From the NCBI GenBank assembly GCA_035709005.1, contig DASTFB010000031.1:1-64000 (forward strand): DNA of 64,000 bases, given 5' to 3'. Within the stretch, counting starts at the first letter, position 1; every line of letters begins with the position of its first letter. The stretch comes from Candidatus Methylomirabilota bacterium (GTDB taxonomy: Bacteria; Methylomirabilota; Methylomirabilia; Rokubacteriales; CSP1-6). The notes under the pieces were generated by a model. The model saw only the letters and a program-made list of their open reading frames with translations, made no database searches and was not told the DNA's origin. A program made the position numbers and the translations under genes. Shown piece after piece: positions 53,635 to 60,887 of this stretch.

Positions 53635-53784
53635 CTAGAAGAGCGTGTAGATGAACGGGGCCACCGCGCTGCCTTTCGTGAGCACGACGAGGCCGCCGAA
53701 CACGAGCAGGGCGAGGAGAATGGGCAGGAGCCAGAACTTCTTCCTGACCCGCATGAACATCCAGAGCTCGGCAAAGAATGACAT
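53635..53784 (-). CDS. DUF5989 small membrane protein (SxtK-like position)
   Basis: A 49-residue membrane protein, too short for most gene finders. It begins MSFFAELWMFMRVRKKFWLL and ends TKGSAVAPFIYTLF, with one hydrophobic helix (about residues 18-35). This is the DUF5989 pattern, a family found next to NodU-type carbamoyltransferases and SxtJ. GAGGGGAAA lies 5 bases upstream of the ATG. The gene is sandwiched with 6- and 10-base gaps. Function unknown; its conservation in this neighbourhood suggests a partner of the transferase. Confidence 0.85.
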   Translation of the reverse strand: MSFFAELWMFMRVRKKFWLLPILLALLVFGGLVVLTKGSAVAPFIYTLF

Positions 53785-53794
53785 AGGTTTCCCC

Positions 53795-54181
53795 TCAGAA
53801 CTGGTTCCGCATGGTTTCGGGCTCCGGCCCCGGAGGATGCCGGTGGATCCAGTAGCTGGACGCCGACCCGTCCCACCCCAACCGCAGAGGATCCTTGCGC
53901 ATCAGTCGCATCAGTAAGCCCATAGGGGTGAACACGACGAAGAACAGCAATCCCAGCACGATGGGGCTGGTGATGCGATGCAGGAGCAGCCCGAAGGCCA
54001 GCCACAGCCGATTGGCCGGTCCGAGGAGCCGGGGCCGGATCAGCGCGACGGCGACGAAGAGGCCCGCGATCGAAAGGGCCCAGAGACGGGGCGGCCGGCC
54101 CCCGAGCAGGGGGAGCAGGGCGATGACGACGAAGACGCCCGCGAAGACGAGCCCGAAGGCGCGGTCCGAGCCGCCCCGCAC
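53795..54181 (-). CDS. SxtJ-family membrane protein
   Basis: At least 128 residues with three to four hydrophobic segments (RAFGLVFAGVFVVIALLPLL, LWALSIAGLFVAVALIRPRL, ITSPIVLGLLFFVVFTPMGL). It ends with MRLMRKDPLRLGWDGSASSYW, the pattern of SxtJ proteins. The GTG at 54181 has a poorly spaced Shine-Dalgarno. The open frame extends upstream, and a GGGGAG at 54242-54247 sits 9 bases before an ATC at 54232, which would give 145 residues and may be the real start. First gene of the trio. Confidence 0.8.
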   Translation of the reverse strand: MRGGSDRAFGLVFAGVFVVIALLPLLGGRPPRLWALSIAGLFVAVALIRPRLLGPANRLWLAFGLLLHRITSPIVLGLLFFVVFTPMGLLMRLMRKDPLRLGWDGSASSYWIHRHPPGPEPETMRNQF

Positions 54182-54265
54182 CGCCTCCTCGTGGCCCAGG
54201 TATTCGTGCGTTTGCGCCGCTCGCTGGCTGATGGCCCTCGACTCCCCGTGAAAGGTAAGTCCCCT

Positions 54266-54294
54266 ACCCTACCCTCGTTGTCAGGATGGCTCAA
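54266..54294 (-). promoter_or_regulatory. Candidate promoter of the SxtJ-carbamoyltransferase trio
   Basis: TTGAGC and TAGGGT lie 17 bases apart on the minus strand, ahead of the GGGGAG of the SxtJ-like gene. The -10 is weak. Confidence 0.25.
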
Positions 54295-54320
54295 ATAGGC
54301 TGGTAGGTACAAGCCTCCAG

Positions 54321-55241
54321 TCAGCGGTGCTCGAGAGCCGCGAAGAGCGCCGGGTCGAGGCGGGCGCGGTATCGGGCCAGCACCGGCTGGACCGCCGCCA
54401 CGAAGGCGGCGTGCTCGTCGGCCGCCAACTGGGTGACGTCGTTGCCCGGCGGGCCCAGCCGGGCCAGCACGTCCCGGTCCTCGGAGGCGGCGAGCTGCCG
54501 CTGAAGCGCGGTCGCCTGCAGGGCCGCCTCGTCCACGGCTGACTGCACCTCCGCCGGCCAGCTCCGATACTGGCGCTCGTTGGCGATCATGAAGCTCGCC
54601 CCGAAGAAGTGCCCGGTCAGCGTGATGTACCGGTGGTAGCGGTGCACGCCGAAGGTGTAGATGTTCGTCAGGGGATTGTCGTGGGCGTCGAAGACGTCGC
54701 CGGCGATGTCCTGCACGAACTGCTTGATGTCCACGGCGATCGGCACGAACCCGAGCGCGCGGAAGACCTCCCCGTGCAGCTCGCTCATCTGCGTACGAAT
54801 CCGGAGTCCCCGGCAGTCCTGGGGCCGGTGGATCGGCCGCACCCGGTTCGTGAGATGGCGAAACCCGTTGTCCCAGAGACCCAGCACGCGCCAGGGCGTG
54901 GCCGCGTGCAGGCGGCGGGTGTAGAGCTCCCCGAGGCGGCCGTCGAGCGCGGCCCACGCCGTGCGGCGGTCCCGGACCACGAAGGGCAGCTCGAGCAGCT
55001 GCAGCTCGGGCACCCACGCGGTGAAGCGCACCGTCGACATGTAGCAGAAGGCCAGCTCGCCGCGCTCGACCATGACGGGCAGGTCTCCCGAGGGGCGCCC
55101 GAGGTCGAGCACGCTACCGATCAGCTCGAAGGCGATCCGGTCACCCAGCTTCTGCTCCAGCAGCTCACCGAATCGGCGGGCCGCCCGATTGTGGATGGAC
55201 GCCGGCGGCTGGTAGCCGCCGAACTTCATGGTGATGGGCAT
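54321..55241 (-). CDS. DctP-type TRAP solute-binding protein lacking a signal peptide
   Basis: A 306-residue protein of the TRAP binding-protein (DctP) family. MKFGGYQPPASIHNRAARRF opens the mature domain. Later come WRVLGLWDNGFRHLTNRVRP, the conserved region CRGLRIRTQMSELHGEVFRA, and FDAHDNPLTNIYTFGVHRYH. Other DctP proteins bear a signal peptide; here ATG at 55241 begins within 12 residues of the domain, and the further upstream GTG at 55292 adds only a basic, non-hydrophobic stretch. No TRAP permease gene is adjacent. Confidence 0.85.
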   Translation of the reverse strand: MPITMKFGGYQPPASIHNRAARRFGELLEQKLGDRIAFELIGSVLDLGRPSGDLPVMVERGELAFCYMSTVRFTAWVPELQLLELPFVVRDRRTAWAALDGRLGELYTRRLHAATPWRVLGLWDNGFRHLTNRVRPIHRPQDCRGLRIRTQMSELHGEVFRALGFVPIAVDIKQFVQDIAGDVFDAHDNPLTNIYTFGVHRYHRYITLTGHFFGASFMIANERQYRSWPAEVQSAVDEAALQATALQRQLAASEDRDVLARLGPPGNDVTQLAADEHAAFVAAVQPVLARYRARLDPALFAALEHR

Positions 55242-55346
55242 CACGACCCGACGCGGTGGCGTTTCATGGCGGATCCGGGTAGAACTAAGCACACGCTCGC
55301 GGGCGGGTCAATGGCACGGTGCCGCAGCGCCCCCCAAGGAGGAGCG

Positions 55347-56372
55347 ATGAACGGATTCCGGGTGAACGACGCGGACGGCCACATCACCGAGACGACCGAG
55401 CAGCTCCGCCCCTACTTCGGCCCGGACGCCCCCGCGCACTGGGCGGAGCGCCGCTCGTATTACCCGCAGGACGCCTGGGACCGCTCGCTGGGCGGGCGAC
55501 TGGGGAGCCGGGCCAACGACGCCAAGACCTGGCTCGGCATCATGGACGAGGGCGGCGTGGAGACGGCCGTGCTCTATCCTACGGCCGGCCTCGGCATCGG
55601 CTGGGTCCGCGAGCCGGACTTCGCCGTGGCCCTCTGCCGGGCCTACAACAACTTCCTCGCCCACGAGTTCCTCCAGGTAAGCCCGCGCCTGAAGGCGGTG
55701 GCCCTGCTGCCCTTCCAGGACGTGCCGGCGGCGGTGGCCGAGCTCCGCCGGGCGGTGGGCGAGCTCGGGATGGTGGGCGCCTTCGCCCCGGCGGTCGGGC
55801 TGCGGCTGCCGCTGGGCCACACCCAGTTCCACCCGATCTATGCCGAGGCCGAGCGGTTGGGCACGATGATCGCGTGCCACGCTACCGTACGCGGCCCGCA
55901 CTTCTTCGGGGCCGACGGGTTCGACCGGTTCATCGAGGTGCACACGCTCTCCCATCCGGTGGCCCAGATGATCCAGCTCACGGGCATGATCTTCGAGGGC
56001 GTGCCGGAGAAATACCCGCGACTGCGGATCGGGTTCATGGAGGCGGGGTGCTCCTGGCTTCCCTTCTGGATGGACCGGATGGACGAGGAGTGGGCGAAGC
56101 GCGGCGAGGTGGAAGCGCCGCTCTGCCGACAGCGGCCCAGCGCGTATCTGAAGTCCGGCCAGCTCTACTTCGCCGCGGAGGGAGACGAGCGCTCGCTCCC
56201 CGAGGTCGTGCGGCGGTTCGGAGACGACCTCGTCTTCTACGCCAGCGACGTCCCCCACTGGGATCACGACTATCCCGCCAACATCCAGGAGCTGGCCGGC
56301 CGCGACGACCTGAGCCTCGACACCCGGCGCAAGATCCTCTACGACAACACCTGCCGCCTGTACGCATGCTGA
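55347..56372 (+). CDS. Amidohydrolase-family metal-dependent hydrolase
   Basis: A 341-residue TIM-barrel hydrolase of the Amidohydro_2/ACMSD type. It starts VNDADGHITETTEQLRPYFG (a D-x-H form of the N-terminal motif) and has TQFHPIYAEAERLGTMIACH. Later elements are LRIGFMEAGCSWLPFWMDRM and VFYASDVPHWDHDYP with the metal Asp. Similar in plan to the hydrolase at 16.6 kb. AAGGAGGAG precedes the ATG. Its stop overlaps the next gene's start (ATGCTGA), so it is translationally coupled to the ThDP enzyme. Confidence 0.88.
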   Translation: MNGFRVNDADGHITETTEQLRPYFGPDAPAHWAERRSYYPQDAWDRSLGGRLGSRANDAKTWLGIMDEGGVETAVLYPTAGLGIGWVREPDFAVALCRAYNNFLAHEFLQVSPRLKAVALLPFQDVPAAVAELRRAVGELGMVGAFAPAVGLRLPLGHTQFHPIYAEAERLGTMIACHATVRGPHFFGADGFDRFIEVHTLSHPVAQMIQLTGMIFEGVPEKYPRLRIGFMEAGCSWLPFWMDRMDEEWAKRGEVEAPLCRQRPSAYLKSGQLYFAAEGDERSLPEVVRRFGDDLVFYASDVPHWDHDYPANIQELAGRDDLSLDTRRKILYDNTCRLYAC

Positions 56373-58126
56373 GCCCCTCGACGATCCCCGACGAGATCGA
56401 CGTTCCCCACGCCCTCGTGCGTGTGCTCGAAGAAGCGGGCGTGCGATTCGTGTTCGGCATGCCGGGCGGCGACACCGGACGCATCTTCGACGCCCTCTAC
56501 GACTCGACGTCGATCCGCACCATCCTCGTCCGTCACGAGCAGGTCGGCTCGATCATGGCCGAGATGCACGGCCGGCTGACGGGCACACCGGGCGTGGTCA
56601 TGGGCCAGGGCATCTTCCTGGCCGCCAACGCGCTGTTCGGCGCGCTGGAGGCCGTGAAGGGCGCCTCGCCGATGCTGCTCCTCGGCGACTTCACCGACAT
56701 GGCGCCCTTCATGCACCACGCGCCGTACCAGGCGGGGACCGGCGAATACGGCAGCCACGATCTGCGCAACCTCCTGGCCAGCGCCACCAAGTACACCGCC
56801 GCGGTGTCGGAGCCCAAGCAGGCGGTGCAGACCCTGCAGCTGGCGATCAAGCACGCCACCACCGGGACCCCCGGACCGGTGGCGGTCGTCTTCGGCAGCC
56901 GGTCCCTCACGGGCACCGTGAAGACCGGGCGACCGCCGCGTCTGCACGCCACCGCCCGCCATCTGGCCCACGGCACGGTCCGCCCGGCCCCGGCCGATCT
57001 GGCCCGCGTGGCCGAGGTCCTGCTGGCGTCGTCGAGTCCCGTCATCGTCGCCGGCAACGGCGTGCACGCCTCGCGCGCCTGGGCCGAGCTCCGAGCGCTT
57101 GCCGAGCTGCTCACCGTCCCGGTCGCCACCACGGCGACCGGCAAGAGCGCGATCGCCGAGGACCATCCGCTGGCCCTGGGCGTCTTCGGGAACTGGGGTC
57201 AGGTGGTCGCCAACGAGGTGGTCTCGGCGGCCGACACCGTGCTGGTCGTCGGCTCGCGGCTCTCCCCCACCGACACCTGCTTCGAGAACCCCGAGCTGCT
57301 GGACGCCGACCGCCAGACCCTGCTCCAGATCGACGTGGAGCCGCTCAACGTGGCCCGGCACTTCCCGGTGGCGGCGGCGATCGTCGCCGACGCCCGGGAC
57401 GCGCTGGCTGCCCTGATCACCGAGCTCGGGCCGCGGCTCAGGCCGGCGGTGCAGGACGCCGGCCACCGGCGGCGCCAACAGCTGGCCGAGCTGAAGGCGT
57501 TGCACCGCTACTTCGCCGAGCCTGCGCAGGCCGCCGACGACGTTCCCCTCCGGCCCGAGCGGGTGATCAGCGAGCTGGCGCGCCGGCTCGGTGAGCGCGC
57601 GCTGGTCACCATGGACGCCGGGGCCAATCGCCTCTACATGACCCACTACTTCCAGTGCCGGGGGGCCGGCACCGTCTATCAGCCCTCGTCCATCGGCGGC
57701 ATGGGCTACGCGCTGCCCGCGGCGATGGCGGCCAAGCTTACCTTTCCGGAGCGGGACTGCGTGGCCGTCTGCGGCGATGGCGGGTTCGCCATGACGATGA
57801 GCGCGCTGCTGACGGCGGCGCAGCACCGGATCCCCGTCGTCACCGTCGTGCTCAACAACGGGGTGCTCGGTTGGGTGAAGGACGGGCAGCGGCGCCGGGG
57901 CGATCGCTTCATCGCCTCGGAGCTCGGCCGGAACGACCACGCCCGGATGGCGCAAGCCATGGGCTGCGTCGGCATCCGCGTCGAGACGGTCAAAGACCTC
58001 CTCGGCGAGCTCGAGCGCATCAAGGGGGCGACGGAGCCGGTGGTCCTGGACGTCGTCACCACCGAAGACGCGCCCTTCTGGCAGGTCCAGTCGCCGCTCG
58101 CCAAGGAGGGGCCGGGCGGGGAGTGA
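56366..58126 (+). CDS. ThDP-dependent enzyme (acetolactate synthase-like)
   Basis: A 586-residue thiamine-diphosphate enzyme. Glu58 lies in LVRHEQVGSIMAEMHG, the central domain has APADLARVAEVLLASSSPVI, and the cofactor motif VCGDGGFAMTMS continues to VLNNGVLGWVKDG near residue 475. The large PYR-domain loop (ALEAVKGASPMLLLGDFTDM) fits acetolactate-synthase-like lyases. It is directly coupled to an amidohydrolase gene, suggesting a decarboxylation-hydrolysis pathway. Confidence 0.9.
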   Translation: MLSPSTIPDEIDVPHALVRVLEEAGVRFVFGMPGGDTGRIFDALYDSTSIRTILVRHEQVGSIMAEMHGRLTGTPGVVMGQGIFLAANALFGALEAVKGASPMLLLGDFTDMAPFMHHAPYQAGTGEYGSHDLRNLLASATKYTAAVSEPKQAVQTLQLAIKHATTGTPGPVAVVFGSRSLTGTVKTGRPPRLHATARHLAHGTVRPAPADLARVAEVLLASSSPVIVAGNGVHASRAWAELRALAELLTVPVATTATGKSAIAEDHPLALGVFGNWGQVVANEVVSAADTVLVVGSRLSPTDTCFENPELLDADRQTLLQIDVEPLNVARHFPVAAAIVADARDALAALITELGPRLRPAVQDAGHRRRQQLAELKALHRYFAEPAQAADDVPLRPERVISELARRLGERALVTMDAGANRLYMTHYFQCRGAGTVYQPSSIGGMGYALPAAMAAKLTFPERDCVAVCGDGGFAMTMSALLTAAQHRIPVVTVVLNNGVLGWVKDGQRRRGDRFIASELGRNDHARMAQAMGCVGIRVETVKDLLGELERIKGATEPVVLDVVTTEDAPFWQVQSPLAKEGPGGE

Positions 58127-58147
58127 GCGGCGGCTCGCCCCTTCGCG

Positions 58148-58996
58148 CTACCGGGCGGCCGCCAGCCGGGCGAACTGGCGCTTGAGCGAGGTGACCCGGG
58201 CCAGGTAGGCCCTCACGTCGTGATCGCCGCACCGCTGCCCGGGAGTCAGCCGGAAGCCCCGTCGCGCATAGGCCTCCCCCGCCCCCGCACCGCAGAGGTG
58301 AATGATGGCGGCCAGCTCCTGCTTCTGCTCCAGCGTGACCGCGCCCACGCCCGGACGCCGCATCGTGTTGGCCACGGCTCGATCGAGAAGCGCGGCCGTG
58401 AGCTCCACCGCGTGGCCCGGCACGATGCGGGTGTAGAGGCTGTTGAACCAGCACGAGCGCCAGTCGTGCCAGGGCCCCGCCTCCACCACCACGTGGTTGC
58501 GGATGCAGTAGCGCCTGGCCTCGCGGAACGTGGCATCGGTGATCTGGTACATCCCGACCGCACTCGACGCCGGCTCGTACACCCCGAAGGGATTCCAGCT
58601 GACGCTCCATCGCCAGTACGTCCGGGCCACCGGGTTGCCCGCCCCTTCCGCCTGGGCCAGCGCCGCCAGCAGCTCGGGACGGATGACGGCCGTGGAGTGT
58701 CGACGGAAGTGCCGCTCGTACCGCCGCCAGGTCTCCGGCGGCGTCTTCACCAGCGCCCCGCTCACCGGGAACAGCAGCTCGCTCGGCTTGCGCAGGACCT
58801 GGTACACCCAGTTCACGGCGAACCACACCACCAGCACGACGACGGCGCCCACCAGCAGGCGGATGATGAGCGGAGCGGCCAGCACCGCCAGGAGGGTGTG
58901 CCGGGCCGATGGCCCGAGCGCCCACATGGCAGCCGGCGCCGCTTGCCGCCGGCGCCGCCTCCGGGAGTTCGATCCGAGAACGCGGGAGCGGGCCAT
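58148..58996 (-). CDS. Membrane-anchored lytic transglycosylase-like protein
   Basis: A 282-residue protein. A basic N-terminus (MARSRVLGSNSRRRRRRQAA) is followed by a transmembrane helix (about residues 32-62) and then a periplasmic domain. The domain has the SLT-like signature: RPELLAALAQAEGAGNPVAR (catalytic Glu in the AQAEGAGN area), SWNPFGVYEPASSAVGMYQI and TDATFREARRYCIRNH. These cleave the glycan backbone of peptidoglycan. Cysteines (CIRNH, CWFNS, LCGAG, RCGDH) could form disulfides. The ATG lies directly beside a palindrome. Confidence 0.7.
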   Translation of the reverse strand: MARSRVLGSNSRRRRRRQAAPAAMWALGPSARHTLLAVLAAPLIIRLLVGAVVVLVVWFAVNWVYQVLRKPSELLFPVSGALVKTPPETWRRYERHFRRHSTAVIRPELLAALAQAEGAGNPVARTYWRWSVSWNPFGVYEPASSAVGMYQITDATFREARRYCIRNHVVVEAGPWHDWRSCWFNSLYTRIVPGHAVELTAALLDRAVANTMRRPGVGAVTLEQKQELAAIIHLCGAGAGEAYARRGFRLTPGQRCGDHDVRAYLARVTSLKRQFARLAAAR

Positions 58997-58998
58997 AG

Positions 58999-59010
58999 CT
59001 GGGATCCCAG
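58999..59010. promoter_or_regulatory. Perfect 12-bp palindrome beside the transglycosylase start
   Basis: CTGGGATCCCAG is a perfect palindrome located two bases before the ATG of the minus-strand transglycosylase gene and 81 bases before the divergent amidohydrolase. Candidate operator; its half-sites resemble the CTGGG/CCCAG arms near 45.56 kb. Confidence 0.35.
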
Positions 59011-59091
59011 TAGTATGCCGCCGGGAGGCCGGACCGGTCCGCAGATAAAATAATCGGTATACTCGGCTGGCCGCACTGAGGAGGCGCCCGC

Positions 59092-60090
59092 GTGAAAACG
59101 ATCGATATCCACGCGCATCTCGTGCCGCGGTCCCTGTGGCAGGCCGCTGACGCCGGCCGGCCGTGGTACGGCTTTCGTCACGAGCCCGGCGAAGGCGCCG
59201 GCACCGTCGTGGGCGACGGCAAGCGGACCCGGTTCACGTCCCCCAAGGTCCGGTTCACACCCGAAGAGCGCATCCGTGATATGGACGGGCAAGGCGTGGA
59301 CGTACAGGTCATCTCCATTCACACTCCGTTCTTCGGCTACCACCTCGATCCGGCTCAGGGCCGCGCCCTGGCCCACGACGTCAACGACGAGATCGCGGGC
59401 ATGGTCCGGCAGTGGCCTCAGCGCTTCGCCGGCCTGGCCACGCTGCCCGTGCAGGACGTCAAAGCGGCGATCGAGGAGCTGGAGCGCGCGGTCACCGTCC
59501 TCGGTCTCAAGGGAGCCGAGCTCGACACCGTGGTCAACGGCGAGAACTGGGATGAGCCGAAGTTCCTGCCCCTGTTCAAGGCCGCCGAGGCCATGGGGGC
59601 CGTGCTCTTCTTCCACCCGCAGCCCCAGCACAACTTCATGATGCAGCGGACGACGCGCTACGGCCTGTTCAACAGCCTGGGCGTCATCGTGGAGGACGCC
59701 ATCGTCGTGGCCATCCTGATCTCCAGCGGGATCCTCGACGCCTGTCCCGACCTCAAGGCGTGCATCGCCCACGGCGGGGGGCCGGCCTGCTTCGCGATGG
59801 GGCGACTCGACCGGGGCTGGCAGGGCCGGGCCGGCGCGCCGGACCGCATCCCGCAGCCGCCCAGCGCGTACCAGCGTCGCCTCTACTACGACAGCGTCAC
59901 GGGGAGCGAGGAGGCCCTGCGCTTTCTGCTCGATCAGGTGGGCGCCGACCGCGTGGTGCTCGGCAGCGACTGGCCCTTCGTGCCCTGGCATCCCTCGCCC
60001 GTCACCTGGGTGCAGGGCCTCAAGACGCTTACGCCGGGTGAAAAGGAACGGATTCTGTGGCGGAACCTGGAAGCGCTGCTGAAGCTCTGA
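59092..60090 (+). CDS. ACMSD-like amidohydrolase (decarboxylase family)
   Basis: A 332-residue TIM-barrel enzyme of the 2-amino-3-carboxymuconate-6-semialdehyde decarboxylase family. The classic HxH is at residues 7-9 in MKTIDIHAHLVP, and the second metal His is in LFFHPQPQHNF. The conserved CIAHGGGPACFAMGRLDRGW is present, and the C-terminal Asp lies in VLGSDWPF. This is the most canonical of the three amidohydrolases here, keeping the HxH that the other two lack. GTG start after GAGGAGG. Substrate may be an aromatic or cyclic acid. Confidence 0.9.
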   Translation: MKTIDIHAHLVPRSLWQAADAGRPWYGFRHEPGEGAGTVVGDGKRTRFTSPKVRFTPEERIRDMDGQGVDVQVISIHTPFFGYHLDPAQGRALAHDVNDEIAGMVRQWPQRFAGLATLPVQDVKAAIEELERAVTVLGLKGAELDTVVNGENWDEPKFLPLFKAAEAMGAVLFFHPQPQHNFMMQRTTRYGLFNSLGVIVEDAIVVAILISSGILDACPDLKACIAHGGGPACFAMGRLDRGWQGRAGAPDRIPQPPSAYQRRLYYDSVTGSEEALRFLLDQVGADRVVLGSDWPFVPWHPSPVTWVQGLKTLTPGEKERILWRNLEALLKL

Positions 60091-60103
60091 CGGCCCGTGG
60101 CCT

Positions 60104-60538
60104 TCAGGCCGGGTAAGTCGCGAGGCCAACGGCTCGGGCCGCGGCGGCCAACCGCACGTCGAACGACGCCAACGAGGCCGCGGGCGCCGACGTCGCCAGC
60201 GCCAGATGCAGCGCGTCGGCCGTCCGTAGCGGAGTCTCGGTCAGGCTGAGGAGGAAGTGCTCGGCCCGACGATGAACCTCACGGGTCAGCTCGACCCGCC
60301 GGTATCCGCCCTCGTCGAGACGTCCGACGATGGCGTGCTGAACGCGGCGGGCGACGTCCCCCGTGAGCTCGCCCTGACGCAGACGACGCGACAGCGCCGA
60401 CGTGGCCTCGGTCACGGCCAGATCGGACACGAAGACGTCGACGCGTCCTTCCACGACCCGATTGAACTCGTCGCTGCCCGGCTCAGGCAAGTAGAGCTTG
60501 AGCAGCGCGCTCGTGTCGCAGTAGAGGGGACCGGGCAG
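60104..60538 (-). CDS. PIN-domain toxin, VapC type (apparent CTG start)
   Basis: A PIN-domain ribonuclease of about 144 residues. PIN toxins cut RNA with four acidic residues. The first is in YCDTSALLKLYLPEPGSDEF, near residue 8 of the frame as drawn; the others are in LAVTEATSAL, LRTADALHLA and ASFDVRLAAA. The conserved N-terminus is upstream of the only ordinary start (TTG at 60490). The only candidate in the right position is CTG at 60538, so either CTG is used or the toxin has lost its start. It follows the antitoxin by 52 bases. Confidence 0.8.
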   Translation of the reverse strand: MPGPLYCDTSALLKLYLPEPGSDEFNRVVEGRVDVFVSDLAVTEATSALSRRLRQGELTGDVARRVQHAIVGRLDEGGYRRVELTREVHRRAEHFLLSLTETPLRTADALHLALATSAPAASLASFDVRLAAAARAVGLATYPA

Positions 60539-60590
60539 CCGGGTCGCGTACGCGGCGGCCGGCTCGCGGAGCCGCGCCGGAGGGCGCCTC

Positions 60591-60827
60591 CTAACGGCGA
60601 TCCTCGCGCTCCTGGGCGATCGTGGCGGAGAGCGGGGGATCGAGGACCGGCATCGTCCGGCGGAACGCCGCCAGATTGCGAACGCCCCCGCTGCGCGGGC
60701 GATCCGGAGGCACCAGCTTCGCCACGGGGCGCCCGCGCTCCGTGATCACGACTTCCCGGCCTTTCTTGACTTCGTCGAGCAGTGCTGACAGATTCTGGCG
60801 GGCCTCGCGGACGCCGGCGCTACGCAT
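60591..60827 (-). CDS. Antitoxin of Phd/YefM family
   Basis: A 78-residue antitoxin. The N-terminal DNA-binding Phd/YefM fold reads AGVREARQNLSALLDEVKKG, REVVITERGRPVAKLVPPDR; the rest would wrap and block the toxin. Located directly ahead of the VapC-type gene. A perfect palindrome in its promoter suggests autoregulation by the toxin-antitoxin complex. No Shine-Dalgarno precedes the ATG; a -10-like hexamer ends 6 bases upstream. Confidence 0.88.
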   Translation of the reverse strand: MRSAGVREARQNLSALLDEVKKGREVVITERGRPVAKLVPPDRPRSGGVRNLAAFRRTMPVLDPPLSATIAQEREDRR

Positions 60828-60833
60828 GCCGGC

Positions 60834-60862
60834 AGTGTGCTACATGTAGCACATCGAGTCAA
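60834..60862 (-). promoter_or_regulatory. VapBC-type promoter with embedded operator palindrome
   Basis: TTGACT and CACACT are spaced by 17 bases, and CACACT ends 6 bases before the antitoxin ATG. The perfect 18-bp palindrome TGTGCTACATGTAGCACA at 60836-60853 fills most of the spacer and overlaps the -10, ideal for repression by the antitoxin complex. Confidence 0.6.
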
Positions 60863-60887
60863 GTCAGCCCCATGATACCGTCGGACG

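Noticed and set aside
51799-54181. A saxitoxin biosynthesis cluster
   Set aside because: Only the carbamoyltransferase/SxtJ/DUF5989 trio is present; no polyketide synthase, amidinotransferase or oxygenase genes of that pathway are in the window.
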